From Ochotona curzoniae (taxonomy: Eukaryota > Chordata > Mammalia > Lagomorpha > Ochotonidae), in NCBI RefSeq assembly GCF_017591425.1, contig NW_024465777.1:4154001-4218000 (forward strand): DNA of 64,000 bases, in the 5' to 3' direction. Below, piece after piece: positions 45,401 through 50,671 of this stretch; positions within the stretch are counted from its first letter, which is position 1; every line of letters starts with the position of its first letter. The position numbers were made by a program, and so were the translations under genes. The notes under the pieces are model-generated. The model was not told where the DNA came from, did no database searches, and saw nothing but the letters and a program-made list of their open reading frames with translations.

Positions 45401-46235
45401 GACATTGTCTGTGACTCAGGCCTTCCCCCACATGCACATCCATGGCCACCCACCCTCAGGGAAGGAAGCTCTGCCTCTTGGCATGGGTACATGTTCTTGC
45501 CCATCTTTGTGCTTAGCTTTCAGTACAAAACCAGGACCTGATTGAGAAGAATCTGACCCTGCAGGAGCACCTGCGCCAAGCCCAGCCGGGGACCTTGCCT
45601 TCAGCAGACACAGCCCAGCTGGTGTCTGAGCTGCTCCAGGAGCTGACTCGTTGCCTTCAGGATCTGCAGGCTGTCTGCAGCATCATCACCCAGAGGGCCC
45701 AGGGTCATGACCCTAATCTCTCCCTGCTCTTGGGCATTCACTGTGAGTTCTCGGGAGTGTGTGATGCCCATAGCAGAAGGATCTTCCTCCTCTCACCCTG
45801 AAAGCTTTCCTGTTGAGACGGACAGGCAGGAGCCTAGAGGCCTGATCCCTGCTCTCTGTGGCTTGCTATGTTTCACAGAGTTGATGCTCCATCAATCTGC
45901 TTTGGAAATGAGCATCCTTAAATACCTTGCATGCAGGACAAACAAAGTTGCTCCTGGGCAGCCCGTTTGCAGCCCGCTGTACACAGCTGCCTTTTAAAAG
46001 GTGCATGTCCTGAGGTCTTGGGCCTTTTTGGGTTGCAACCCTTAATGTCTCTCTTGAAATGCTCTCCTCCCCAGCTACACAGCATCTGGAGACACAGCAG
46101 GATTTTCAGAAGCCAGATGTGATCAAGAGGAAGCTGGAAGAGGTTCAACAGCTACGCCGGGAAATCGAGGACTTAAGGACCACCATGTCAGACAGATATG
46201 CCCAGGACATGGGAGAAAACTGTGCCACACAGTGA
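12357..46235 (+). CDS. CEP85: CEP85, centrosomal coiled-coil protein (13 coding exons)
   Basis: Joining 12357-12411, 15563-15715, 28193-28887, 29640-29773, 30168-30285, 31236-31421, 38172-38324, 38508-38656, 39556-39652, 40980-41030, 44523-44630, 45517-45742 and 46075-46235 gives 2286 nt, i.e. 761 codons plus TGA. Every junction is GT-AG and keeps frame. The human protein, as I remember it, has 762 residues and matches along the whole length. Residues 1-300 are low-complexity, rich in Ser, Pro and Gly; from about 285 to 755 the protein is Glu/Lys/Gln/Leu-rich heptad coiled coil. Family knowledge: CEP85 sits at centrosomes and pericentriolar material, restrains NEK2A-driven centrosome disjunction, and binds STIL to support PLK4 activation and centriole duplication. 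The Gln and Glu reported as essential for STIL binding (human 640 and 644) correspond to Q639 and E643 here and are intact. The start ATG has G at -3 and +4. The gene looks functional. Confidence 0.96.
12468..12722 (-). mobile_element. CSINE with internal deletion
   Basis: Poly(T) head 57 bp after the exon 2 donor; GAGGAAGCTTATTCCGGGTC shows about 80 bp missing. Confidence 0.88.
12733..13050 (-). mobile_element. CSINE
   Basis: TTCTAAGATTTGTTTTTTTT to CCGCTGTACTGGCTCC. Confidence 0.85.
13228..13536 (-). mobile_element. CSINE, old
   Basis: TTTTATTTTTAGGGATTTAT to CCACAACACTGGCCTC. Confidence 0.82.
14199..14430 (+). mobile_element. CSINE, old, shortened
   Basis: ACTGGCCAGCCTTGCAGGTT to CTTTTGAATAAAATC; about 80 bp of the middle absent. 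Confidence 0.75.
14632..14932 (+). mobile_element. CSINE, old
   Basis: GGAGCTGCCATTGTGGCACA to CCTTTCAAATAAACTAAA. Confidence 0.82.
15563..15715 (+). CDS. CEP85: CEP85 exon 3 (residues 19-69)
   Basis: Acceptor TTTGTTTCAG, donor AGAGG|GTAAG. It holds a conserved stretch around [18 protein letters not shown]. The last base joins AT of exon 4 to make Asp70. A Ser-rich phosphorylation-type context, no enzymatic motif. Confidence 0.95.
15810..16050 (-). mobile_element. CSINE, old, 3' head missing
   Basis: GCCTGAAATAGCCAGGACTG to AAGTACCTGCCC; begins 95 bp after exon 3. Confidence 0.7.
16159..16478 (-). mobile_element. CSINE
   Basis: TTTTTTTTAAGGATTTATTT to CTACAGCACCGAGCTC. Confidence 0.88.
16563..16882 (-). 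mobile_element. CSINE
   Basis: TTTTTTTTTTAAGATTTTTT to GCTACTGCACCAGGCCCT. Confidence 0.9.
16883..17408 (+). other. CEP85: CEP85 intron 3, unclassified block
   Basis: About 520 bp of mixed sequence between a CSINE and the possible retrocopy. Short frames only; not assigned. Confidence 0.4.
17409..18270 (-). pseudogene. Possible retrocopy fragment, 3'UTR-like, split by a CSINE
   Basis: On the minus strand the block ends ACAATAAAATTTGCTTTGG then AATG and A8 (17409-17416): a poly(A) signal about 20 nt before an A tract. The AT-rich sequence upstream (17420-17747, continuing 18107-18270 behind the young CSINE) looks like a 3'UTR. The parent gene was not recognised, no frame is present and no flanking duplication was identified. 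Confidence 0.35.
17762..18092 (-). mobile_element. CSINE, young, perfect target duplication
   Basis: Flanked by TATAAGTTACATTT at 17748-17761 and 18093-18106. The body is nearly identical to the 7369, 22759 and 27099 copies. Confidence 0.95.
18277..18588 (+). mobile_element. CSINE
   Basis: AGGGCCCAGTGCATGGTTTA to CCAATAAAAATAAGTAAA. Confidence 0.9.
18596..18902 (-). mobile_element. CSINE, old
   Basis: TTTTTTAAAAGATTTATTTA to GATAACACTGGCCCT; tail-to-tail with the previous copy, a potential hairpin. Confidence 0.85.
18928..19244 (+). mobile_element. CSINE, target of the composite element
   Basis: GGGGACAGGTGTTTGGCCCA to TCAAATAAATAAATAAATAT; its A-rich tail is where the 3.24-kb element landed. 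Confidence 0.82.
19257..22496 (+). mobile_element. 3.24-kb poly(A)-tailed composite retroelement, no RT frame
   Basis: It is flanked by AAAAAGGCCAGA at 19245-19256 and 22497-22508 and ends in an A-rich tail (22471-22496), so it arrived by target-primed reverse transcription. The target was the tail of a CSINE. The head (19257-19509) is exon-like and ends in a strong splice donor. From about 19990 to 21900 the body is a degenerate tandem array with recurrent cores such as CAACACCCATTG, CATGTATGAGA and AACCAGGACGGGGG. The last 200 nt (22300-22496) recur as a separate truncated insertion at 24135. I saw no reverse transcriptase, gag-like or ORF1-like frame; all frames are short. Possible readings are an L1-type element truncated inside an unusually long 3'UTR, or a nonautonomous composite mobilised by L1. 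Confidence 0.7.
19990..21900 (+). repeat. Degenerate VNTR-like array inside the composite element
   Basis: Short related blocks recur every 70-140 bp, with recognisable cores near 20055, 20320, 20590, 20710, 21280, 21655, 21715, 21790 and 21850. A larger spacing of about 752-757 bp links GGGAAACTCCTCTG (20111) with GGGCAACTCCTCTG (20863), and the CCCACTG-GAGCGTG blocks near 20477 and 21232. Copies are too diverged to set a unit by eye. Confidence 0.55.
22759..23080 (-). mobile_element. CSINE, young, perfect target duplication
   Basis: Flanked by ATGATGTTTCTCT at 22746-22758 and 23081-23093; ends GTGCCGGGCCC. Confidence 0.96.
23199..23487 (-). mobile_element. CSINE, old
   Basis: AAAAAAGGATGCATGTATTT to CAGCTGGCTGCTCC. 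Confidence 0.82.
23685..24040 (-). mobile_element. CSINE
   Basis: T11 head with an ATTT repeat to CTATTGCACCGGGCCC; duplicated CAAATCATTTCTT-like flanks. Confidence 0.92.
24097..24560 (+). mobile_element. CSINE split by the truncated composite copy
   Basis: Parts 24097-24134 and 24343-24560 join at AACTGGTTTGT; it ends TCTCTCTGTACAAG. Confidence 0.78.
24135..24342 (+). mobile_element. 5'-truncated copy of the composite element's 3' end
   Basis: It matches the terminal 200 nt of the 19257-22496 element (GACTGGGTGG, GGAAATAATAGTCTTA, CCACTTTCCT) and ends in its own A tract. AACTGGTTTGT lies at 24124-24134 and again at 24343-24353, the target duplication. It sits inside an older + CSINE and interrupts it. 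Confidence 0.8.
24580..24899 (-). mobile_element. CSINE
   Basis: AATCCTTTATTTTTATTGCA to CTACTGCGCTGTGCCCA. Confidence 0.9.
25180..25500 (+). mobile_element. CSINE
   Basis: TAGGGCTCAGCACAGTGGTC to GCAATAAAAATAAATC plus long A tract. Confidence 0.92.
25532..25835 (+). mobile_element. CSINE
   Basis: TAGGACCCTGCATGATAGAC to TGATTAAAAAAAAAA; inserted directly behind the tail of the previous copy. Confidence 0.9.
26443..26770 (-). mobile_element. CSINE
   Basis: TTTTTTTTTAAGATTTATTT to CTGCGCCAGGCCCA; a short local duplication of GGATTAGAACTG near 26690-26720. Confidence 0.9.
27099..27428 (-). mobile_element. CSINE, young
   Basis: Flanked by AGGAAGCTT at 27090-27098 and 27429-27437; CpG-rich body, ends CGTGCCGGGCCC. 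Confidence 0.95.
28193..28887 (+). CDS. CEP85: CEP85 exon 4 (residues 70-301), largest exon
   Basis: 695 nt, acceptor TTTCTGCAG, donor ATGCAG|GTAAAG. It encodes the disordered Ser/Pro/Gly-rich N-terminal half and the first helical stretch near its end ([20 protein letters not shown]). As I recall, the NEK2A-binding region of the human protein starts in the distal part of this exon. The frame stays open for about 200 nt into the upstream intron, but the acceptor and conservation place the true border at 28193. Confidence 0.96.
29105..29285 (+). mobile_element. MIR element
   Basis: TGTGTGTCAGGTAGTAGGTT, CTTACTTAATTCTCATTGCA, AAGTCACAAAGGTAGCAGGT and AACCAGGATTTAAAACCC follow the MIR consensus in order. 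It lies in CEP85 intron 4. Confidence 0.75.
29640..29773 (+). CDS. CEP85: CEP85 exon 5 (residues 302-345)
   Basis: Acceptor TTGTCTTTTCAG, donor GACAA|GTAAGA. It includes [20 protein letters not shown], a strongly conserved helix. The phase-2 donor means unspliced RNA would read Lys then TAA at once. Confidence 0.95.
30168..30285 (+). CDS. CEP85: CEP85 exon 6 (residues 346-385)
   Basis: Acceptor GGCTTTTGCAG, donor CTACAG|GTAACT. It encodes coiled coil ([18 protein letters not shown]) and then a short non-helical GRPAP linker, returning to phase 0. Confidence 0.95.
30820..30965 (+). mobile_element. MIR fragment
   Basis: GGTGAAGAAAATAGAGGGAG through CTTGAACCCAGGTCCTCTGA, the 3' half of MIR. 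Confidence 0.65.
31236..31421 (+). CDS. CEP85: CEP85 exon 7 (residues 386-447)
   Basis: 62 whole codons between acceptor CTGGCAG and donor AAAGG|GTAAGC. Uninterrupted heptad coiled coil ([18 protein letters not shown] onward). Symmetric phase 0-0, so skipping it would keep frame. Confidence 0.96.
31968..32340. mobile_element. Rearranged CSINE with an inverted internal segment
   Basis: Minus-strand head 31968-31999, then about 115 bp of plus-strand CSINE 3' end with poly(A) (32000-32112), then minus-strand 5' part 32124-32340. The T-rich head and the A-rich inverted piece are complementary. Confidence 0.7.
32390..32660 (+). mobile_element. CSINE, old
   Basis: TGTGAGCAGTTGGGCTAGTG to CTCACATAAATAAAAAC. 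Confidence 0.75.
32668..33005 (+). mobile_element. CSINE, old, with (TC)n
   Basis: TTGGGAATTGGCAATGTGGT to CAGGTAAATAAATATATC; CTCTCTCTCTCTCTC near 32945-32975. Confidence 0.78.
33535..33785 (+). mobile_element. CSINE, old
   Basis: GTCCTGGCTGCTCCACTTCC through GCAGCCATGTGGGGAGTGAA; no clear tail. Confidence 0.72.
33805..34028 (+). mobile_element. CSINE, old
   Basis: AAGACACCTGCATGCCACGT to CTGCCTTTCGTGTATAAA. Confidence 0.7.
34240..34460 (+). mobile_element. LTR-like R/U5 fragment
   Basis: CCTGTTAATAAAGCCCGGGT, then TCGGGCGTCTGGTGGTCTTC and CCGGGGTTCACTCTCGC, is the arrangement of a retroviral poly(A) signal followed by a GC-rich U5. The ends were not resolved: no convincing TG/CA termini or target duplication, and no retroviral coding sequence nearby. 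Confidence 0.4.
34543..34705 (-). mobile_element. CSINE, internally deleted
   Basis: TTTTTTAAAGTACTGATTTA to AGCTTAGCTCACTGCA; half length. Confidence 0.7.
34757..35060 (-). mobile_element. CSINE
   Basis: ACCAAAGATTTATGTATTTT to CGCTGCTGAACTCA. Confidence 0.85.
35207..35531 (-). mobile_element. CSINE
   Basis: TTTTTTTTAAAAGATTTATT to CTACAGTGCCGGGCCT. Confidence 0.92.
35534..35752 (-). mobile_element. CSINE, 5'-truncated
   Basis: TTTTTTTTAAGTAAGATTTA; stops at CTGCTTTCCAGGATC, abutting the previous copy. Confidence 0.8.
36200..36515 (+). mobile_element. CSINE
   Basis: GCCTGGCATGATAGCATAGT to GGCAATAAAAATAAAT. Confidence 0.9.
36520..36810 (-). mobile_element. CSINE, old
   Basis: TTTTTAAAAATTTAAAGCAG to ACCATACTGCCAGTCCCC; tail-to-tail with the previous copy. 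Confidence 0.8.
37305..37600 (+). mobile_element. CSINE, old
   Basis: AATGTGGCTAAACAGGCTAA to CCTAAAAATAAAATA. Confidence 0.8.
37600..37925 (-). mobile_element. CSINE pair or internal duplication
   Basis: The CTCCCAAA(T/A) plus GGCC segment occurs twice (near 37660 and 37716), suggesting two merged copies. Confidence 0.65.
38172..38324 (+). CDS. CEP85: CEP85 exon 8 (residues 448-498)
   Basis: Acceptor TTTTTTTCCAG, donor CAGCAG|GTAGCA. 51 codons, phase 0-0, basic coiled coil ([20 protein letters not shown]). Only 183 nt of intron separate it from exon 9. Confidence 0.95.
38508..38656 (+). CDS. CEP85: CEP85 exon 9 (residues 499-547)
   Basis: Acceptor TTGTATCTCAG, donor CACAA|GTAAAT. Coiled coil ([18 protein letters not shown]). 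The 3' end reads EFSRHN across the junction, two residues shorter than the human sequence I remember there. The donor makes an in-frame TAA if the intron is retained. Confidence 0.9.
39556..39652 (+). CDS. CEP85: CEP85 exon 10 (residues 548-580)
   Basis: Acceptor ATTGTCTTTCAG, donor CGCAAG|GTGACT. It starts with the single base completing Asn. It is the least conserved coding exon ([18 protein letters not shown]) and carries one extra Gly relative to the human sequence as remembered. Confidence 0.92.
40980..41030 (+). CDS. CEP85: CEP85 exon 11 (residues 581-597)
   Basis: A 51-nt microexon, [17 protein letters not shown], with acceptor CCTTGTCAG and donor GTGCAG|GTGAGT, phase 0-0. Part of the STIL-binding coiled coil region. 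Confidence 0.93.
41412..41722 (-). mobile_element. CSINE
   Basis: TTTCTTTTTTTAAGATTTTT to TTTAGCCACTGGGCA. Confidence 0.88.
41967..42286 (+). mobile_element. CSINE
   Basis: GGGCCCGGTGTGGTAACCTA to CCAATAAAAATAAGTC. Confidence 0.92.
42778..42965 (+). mobile_element. CSINE, degraded
   Basis: GATGCCACATCCCACATGAG through TTTGGAGGGTGAATCAGTG; much of the middle missing. Confidence 0.6.
42978..43223 (-). mobile_element. CSINE, internally deleted
   Basis: TTTTTTAAAATAATTTTTTT to CACACCAGCCCCC. Confidence 0.8.
43428..43744 (-). mobile_element. CSINE, last before the SINE-free block
   Basis: GATTTTTTTTAAAGTGGATA to CTACCATGCCAGACCCT. Confidence 0.9.
43970..44035 (+). mobile_element. L2/MIR 3' end fragment
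   Basis: CTGGGTGCCTGTCACAGTAA and GTGCTCAATAAAT are the typical end of old L2/MIR elements. Confidence 0.6.
44523..44630 (+). CDS. CEP85: CEP85 exon 12 (residues 598-633)
   Basis: 36 codons, acceptor CTGGGGATGCAG (a weak polypyrimidine tract immediately upstream), donor AAGGAG|GTAAGT. Coiled coil beginning [20 protein letters not shown]. Confidence 0.94.
44631..46074 (+). other. CEP85: CEP85 introns 12 and 13
   Basis: 44631-45516 and 45743-46074 are unique, CSINE-free. Frames seen there lack splice support. Confidence 0.6.
45517..45742 (+). CDS. CEP85: CEP85 exon 13 (residues 634-708), STIL-contact exon
   Basis: Acceptor TTTGTGCTTAG, donor CACT|GTGAGT. It contains [15 protein letters not shown], with Q639 and E643 matching the human residues reported to contact STIL, and the conserved [16 protein letters not shown]. 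Confidence 0.95.
46075..46235 (+). CDS. CEP85: CEP85 exon 14, C-terminus and stop
   Basis: Acceptor CTCCTCCCCAG. Residues 709-761 finish a conserved helix ([18 protein letters not shown]) and end in ENCATQ, then TGA at 46233-46235. The human C-terminus as remembered is ENCVTQ. Confidence 0.96.
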
Positions 46236-47672
46236 GGAATGCGGGGCTGGGACTGGCTGCACCACAGGGCCTGCAGGAGCCTAGTGCAAGGGATTCCTGC
46301 CCTAACACTGTGTTGCCTTCTGTGTGTGGCTCCCAGGGGAGAGCCTGCATCTGGAGGCTAAGGGTTGCTGAGGGAACTGTTGCCCATCCCAGCTGGCTTT
46401 GCCTTGTGGGATTGCATTTGTTCTGTTACCCTGATTGACCTCCCGAGGGTGAGTGACTAACTGGCAGGTACAGTGGGTGAGTCCTCCCAGGCCGTTCCGA
46501 GCCCTAGGCTGGCATCAGAAGCCAACAGTCTGCTCACCTCCTCCTCTCTTCTGGGATGGAGCCACATGCATTCCCACTCCCTGCCTTGGCCCTGTCAGTC
46601 CCTGCATCTCACTGGAAGGGCTGGAAATCCCAGGTATCACGAACAGCGATGATTTGAGGATCCCAGGCCCCTCATGGCAGCCTTCCTGGGCCCTGAGCTG
46701 CCTGGCTGGCTTCCCCAGGCTTCTGCTGCTTCCTCAGGGCGAGTTCTTCGTTATCAGAGTACCCACTTGGATTGTGAGCCTAGGGGTTCTGCCAGGGTTC
46801 TTCTGCTCTTTGCTGCCAATCCTACAGGGATCCCCTTTCCCCAGCTATCCTGCTGTCCCCTGGATCCTGGCCATGTCTGCAAGAGCTGCCTCCCGTGTTC
46901 TCAGGCCTCCCAGGTAGCTCCTGCCTTGGGCTTTAACTACAGACTCCTCTGTCTGGTCTGGGAAGACTTTTCCCCCAGCAGGCTCCAGGGCATTTGTCAA
47001 GCTGCTTCTGCCTTGCCCCAGGTTTGAGACTGCCTGGCCTCTGGATTGTGCCTCCTGTCTTGGGGGAGGGGAGTGCTTTCCCTGTTCTGGCCTCCCAGAG
47101 TACCCAGCCTAGGCCAGCTTTGTGAAGGCACAGCTTTTGTTAACTTAGTGTTTTTTGTTTGTACCGGCTGCTTTCTTGTTTTTTCTTGCCTCCTGTTTAG
47201 GGTGCATCTCACAATTGTTTTTATGTGGTGGCAAGGCCCACCCCAGGCCTTTTTCTAGACTTGGAGCCTGGCCAGGCAGGGACCACATGTGAGTGTAATG
47301 CACTGGGCAGATCCAGGGACCTAGAAGCTGCCACTGCAGTATTGTCACTAAGCTTCTCAGGCTGATGGCCACCTCCTGGACTGCACTCCTGGGCCTGAAT
47401 GAGGCTCCTTCCTAAGTGTTTTTGCAAGTTAGTGTTTTATTTATGGAGTGACTTATCCCTTCCATTGAAAGGAGCTCCACCCGCTGGCCTTCCCTGAGCC
47501 CCTGGGCTTCGGCCTCCACCCTGTGCTGGGAGCCTGGCCACACGTTCACGGGTGGTGCTCTGAGTGCTCTAAGTGTTCAAGTTTCCAAGCGGTTATTTAT
47601 ATGAATCTTTGTTATGTCAACTGTTTGTATTGCCCATTTTGACTACAGAATAAAGTACTTAACAGACTCCAG
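46236..47672 (+). other. CEP85: CEP85 3' untranslated region
   Basis: About 1.4 kb of repeat-free sequence after the stop codon, with T-rich, AT-rich stretches near 47140-47190 and 47580-47640. It ends at the AATAAA below. No competing AATAAA was seen within it. Confidence 0.85.
47649..47654 (+). terminator. CEP85: CEP85 poly(A) signal
   Basis: Canonical AATAAA followed by AGTACTTAACAGACTC; cleavage is expected at about 47665-47675. Confidence 0.88.
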
Positions 47673-48329
47673 CCCTCCTAATCTTACATCAGCATCTTCC
47701 CTCCACCCCATCCCTGGCTTGCTGGAGACAGATGGTGTATGCCTTGGCCCAGTTCCCCAGGGCAGCAACCATGGGGACCTTCAGCAAGGCCAGCCTCTTG
47801 CCCGCCAGTCAGGGGGCAAGCCAGGTGTTTTCTGTGGCACAGAGCTACCCAGGGAGGAGGCCACATCCCTGTGGCCTGACTGGGCCCCGGGTGTGGAGGG
47901 GCTTCGGTGAGGCTGTCTCTGATGCTGGGCCAGCCTCCTGGTGCCTGCTCAAAGTGGCATTTTGGGTTGCCATCTGCAGCAACGAACCGGGCTGAGCTGG
48001 GGCTGCCCCAAGCCCAGTTGCAGGTGCTCAGCAAGGGCCACCCCAGCCCAACCTCGGGCCAACCTTGTGGAGCGCTCAGCTTCCTTCCTTGCTCTCTGCA
48101 GCTTCCTCAAGGTGGGGCTCCCTTCCCACCTTAGTAGAGAGGAAGTTGAGGAAAACCCCTTGGCAGGGGCCGCCTCAGCTATGCCTCCCATCGTGAGGAC
48201 GGTGCCTTGGAGCTAGGCGCCTTGTTTGGGAACTTGGGGTTTTCAAATAGCGCAAGGCTCCCAAAGTGCCACACTTTGAACCCTATTATCAAGACAATCG
48301 TCCTGGTACCGCTGGGCGTGAGGAGGTGG
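47673..48329. other. CEP85-SH3BGRL3 intergenic spacer
   Basis: About 650 bp, unique and moderately GC-rich, leading into the SH3BGRL3 CpG island. Nothing else recognised. Confidence 0.6.
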
Positions 48330-48701
48330 TTGCTGCATCAAACCAGGTGGCTGGGGCGGGGTGTGGGGGCGTGCAAGCCCCTCGCCGGGCACCGGATCAG
48401 GGGAGAGCACGGAGCAGAGCGGGTGGGAGCAGAGGGCGTGGTGGCGCGGCTGCAGGAGTGTCCCAGTGTGCGTCTAGGGTCCCGCCGCGCCTGGCCACCG
48501 TGGGGGAAGGGGGGCCTCGGCGCGGGGCTGGGCCGCGCAGGCGCCGCCCCTCCGGCCGCCCGCGCCGCCCATTGGTCCCGAGCGTGGTGACTCGCGGGCG
48601 GAGCAGGAAGGAAACCGCTCCCGAGCGCGGCCGCGTCGTCTCGGCCGTGCAGCTGCCGCCGCCGCCTCCCGAGCCTGCTTACCCGGCTGTCCGCCTGCAG
48701 C
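48330..48701 (+). promoter_or_regulatory. SH3BGRL3: SH3BGRL3 CpG-island promoter and 5'UTR
   Basis: CpG-dense block rising sharply at about 48330 and running past the start codon. It contains an inverted CCAAT box (ATTGG at 48571-48575), GGGCGG-type boxes on either side and a purine-rich CAGGAAGG ETS-like site near 48604. No TATA element is seen at a suitable distance. The transcription start cannot be fixed. Confidence 0.78.
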
Positions 48702-48749
48702 ATGAGCGGCCTGCGCGTCTACAGCACGTCGGTCACCGGCTCCCGCGAA
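48702..48749 (+). CDS. SH3BGRL3: SH3BGRL3 exon 1 coding part
   Basis: ATG follows CTGCAGC. It encodes MSGLRVYSTSVTGSRE, beta strand 1 and the loop that replaces the redox motif. Donor CGCGAA|GTGAGT, phase 0. Confidence 0.97.
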
Positions 48750-49562
48750 GTGAGTGCGCGCCCGCACACGGCCGGCGCTGGGGTCCCCGGGCGTCTGGAA
48801 GCCTTCCCCGGGACGGGGGCGGTGACGAGGTGCAGAGCCCGGCCCCCAGGGACCACCAGGTCCACGGCCCCAGCCTCAACCCCTTCCTGGGACGGGCTGG
48901 GTTCTCGGCAGCCGGAACCTCCCACGCCCATCCCCCAACACAGACCAATTCTCTGTACCCCGCTAGCAAACTGACCCTGACCTCGTCCTTAACCCACTCG
49001 TGCCTGTGGCGATGGGGGTCCTTTCCTACCCTCAACCCAGGCCTGCCAGGTCTGCCTGCCGCCCCACTCCCTGAATTCCTGGCTCCCCCAGCCCCTCCAG
49101 CCTGTCTCTTTTACCCTGAAACCATCTCGACTTGATGTCACCCACTCCCTGGTGGGGCAGAGACCCAAGCTCCTGGTCACAGGCTTGTTCCTCCTGCCCT
49201 CATTCCTACCCTCTGCCCAGATCAAGTCCCAGCAGAGCGAGGTGACTCGTGTCCTGGACGGAAAGCGCATCCAGTACCAGCTAGTGGACATCTCCCAGGA
49301 CAACGCCCTGCGGGACGAGATGCGGGCCCTGGCGGGCAACCCCAAGGCCACCCCACCGCAGATTGTCAATGGGGACCAGTATTGTGGGGTATGGGTCAGG
49401 GGATTGGGCGTGGGGAGTGTTGGGACAGGACTGCTGCCTTGAGGGACACAGCACTGGGGTCCTTTGGGTGACCACATACTCGTCCCCTGCCCCTAGGACT
49501 ATGAGCTCTTTGTGGAGGCTGTGGAGCAGAACACGCTGCAGGAGTTCCTGAAGCTGGCCTGA
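48702..49562 (+). CDS. SH3BGRL3: SH3BGRL3, small glutaredoxin-like protein (3 exons)
   Basis: Exons 48702-48749, 49221-49388 and 49497-49562 join to 93 codons plus TGA, the human length, and the protein is nearly identical to the human one as remembered (Val for Ile in TRVLDGKR). Single thioredoxin-fold domain. At the site of the glutaredoxin CxxC it has STSVTGSR, so it is not expected to be a redox enzyme. Family knowledge: a cytosolic SH3-binding Glu-rich-like protein, also described as TIP-B1, reported to bind myosin 1c and to act as a scaffold or modulator. The compact CpG-island gene layout fits broad, high expression. Its 3' end faces the 3' end of UBXN11. Confidence 0.97.
49221..49388 (+). 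CDS. SH3BGRL3: SH3BGRL3 exon 2 (residues 17-72)
   Basis: Acceptor CTCTGCCCAG, donor TGTGGG|GTATGG. It contains the cis-Pro loop typical of thioredoxin folds (KATPPQIVNGDQYCG). Confidence 0.97.
49497..49562 (+). CDS. SH3BGRL3: SH3BGRL3 exon 3 and stop
   Basis: Acceptor TGCCCCTAG. It encodes the terminal helix DYELFVEAVEQNTLQEFLKL plus A, then TGA. Confidence 0.97.
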   Translation, partial: DYELFVEAVEQNTLQEFLKLA

Positions 49563-49872
49563 GGCTCTCCCGGACTTGGTCCCCATGTCCTCCCCACAGC
49601 CCTCACCTGGCTCCGAGGACCGTGTGACCAAGCTGTCTGACATTCCTAACCTTTTGGCCTTGGAGTCCCTCTCCCTCACCCTGGCCTCCCTTCCCTGCTC
49701 CAAGGCTGTCTCAGAAACTGTCTTAAGCAACAGCCCCAGTGCTGGCGGTTCTAGCCAGTCCTTGGGGCCGCCACCTGCCTGCCTGGCACTGACGGGGCAC
49801 TTCTGCTGGTTCCCTCAGCCAGGGCTCTGCCAAAGGCCCCACAGTCCCTTTCCCAGGAGCACCCTGGAGACA

Positions 49873-49878
49873 ATTAAA
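49873..49878 (+). terminator. SH3BGRL3: SH3BGRL3 poly(A) signal (ATTAAA variant)
   Basis: ATTAAA, the commonest variant signal, followed by TGCCCCCTAATA and then a GT-rich stretch (GTGTCTGTGTGCTTG) suitable as a downstream element. It gives a 3'UTR of about 330 nt. Confidence 0.8.
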
Positions 49879-49889
49879 TGCCCCCTAAT

Positions 49890-50486
49890 AGTGGCTCTGT
49901 GTCTGTGTGCTTGCGGGTCCTGCCCTGGGAGAGGCTGGGCCATGGGACCAGTCAAGCTGCACCTGTGGCTGTTACTAGATGCTTGCCTGGCGCACACACA
50001 CCTTGGTGGGCCACCCTAGAGTGTGGTGGGGTCCCTGTCACTGCCATGCAGAGGCCCATCAGGGTGTACGGCTGTGCCATGTCGCTCGCTGTCTGCCCGG
50101 GATGAAGCAGGGCGGCTGGGTGTGGGTGTTGTGGGAGTGGGTGCACAGCTGCAGTTCTGCCATTTGGGGGACATGGGTGCAGCCATGACAGTGCTTTGCA
50201 CGTGGGGCAAAGGAAGGGAGCCCCGCAGCTGTGGATCGCAGCCGTGGGTGCCCAAGGTCCTTGCTGTAGTCCCTGCCGGCCACACCCTCCTCCCTTCACT
50301 CACCCTTGCTGCTTTCTGTGAGAGAAAGGGGAACTTGGAGGACAAAGACACAGCAGCCAGGCCCGCCAGCTGGGGCTCGGGTTACTGCCTGCAGGATCAG
50401 CACCGCCCCCTCCCCAGCCTTCCTCCGCCCCGGACTGAGCCTCGCCCCGACTGAGCCTCTCAGAGCCGCCAGCCTCGGGAGCGCGC
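49890..50486. other. Convergent spacer between SH3BGRL3 and UBXN11
   Basis: About 600 bp without repeats or exons, GC-rich, receiving transcription from both sides. GT-rich motifs just after 49880 can serve SH3BGRL3 3'-end formation. Confidence 0.6.
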
Positions 50487-50492
50487 TTTATT
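50487..50492 (-). terminator. UBXN11: UBXN11 poly(A) signal overlapping the stop codon
   Basis: On the minus strand the end reads CCT CAA TAA AGC: AATAAA contains the TAA stop. No other AATAAA or ATTAAA was seen on the minus strand before 49880. The 3'UTR would be about 15-25 nt. Confidence 0.75.
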
Positions 50493-50671
50493 GAGGGTGG
50501 GGGCCAGGACTGGGACTGAAGCCGCTGGTGCTGGCTGGCAGGGCCCTGCGTCCCCGCAAAAGCAGTGTGGCGTTGGGCACCAGGCCAGCGGCCCGCAGCG
50601 TGAGTGTGTCGTCCTGGTAGATGGTGGGCGGAAATGTGCTGAAGATCTCGAAGGTGGTGGCATCTGTGCCC
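50488..50671 (-). CDS. UBXN11: UBXN11 terminal exon: UBX second half, short tail
   Basis: Acceptor CCACTCCCCAG. GTDATTFEIFSTFPPTIYQD, then TLTLRAAGLVPNATLLLRG; the tail after RRALPAS is only SPSPGPHPQ. TAA at 50490-50488 lies inside AATAAA. Confidence 0.95.

Noticed and set aside
48266..49135. 289-codon plus-strand frame across the SH3BGRL3 promoter and first intron
   Set aside because: Arg/Pro/Ala-rich composition from a CpG island, out of frame with SH3BGRL3 and crossing its splice donor; GC-driven openness explains it.
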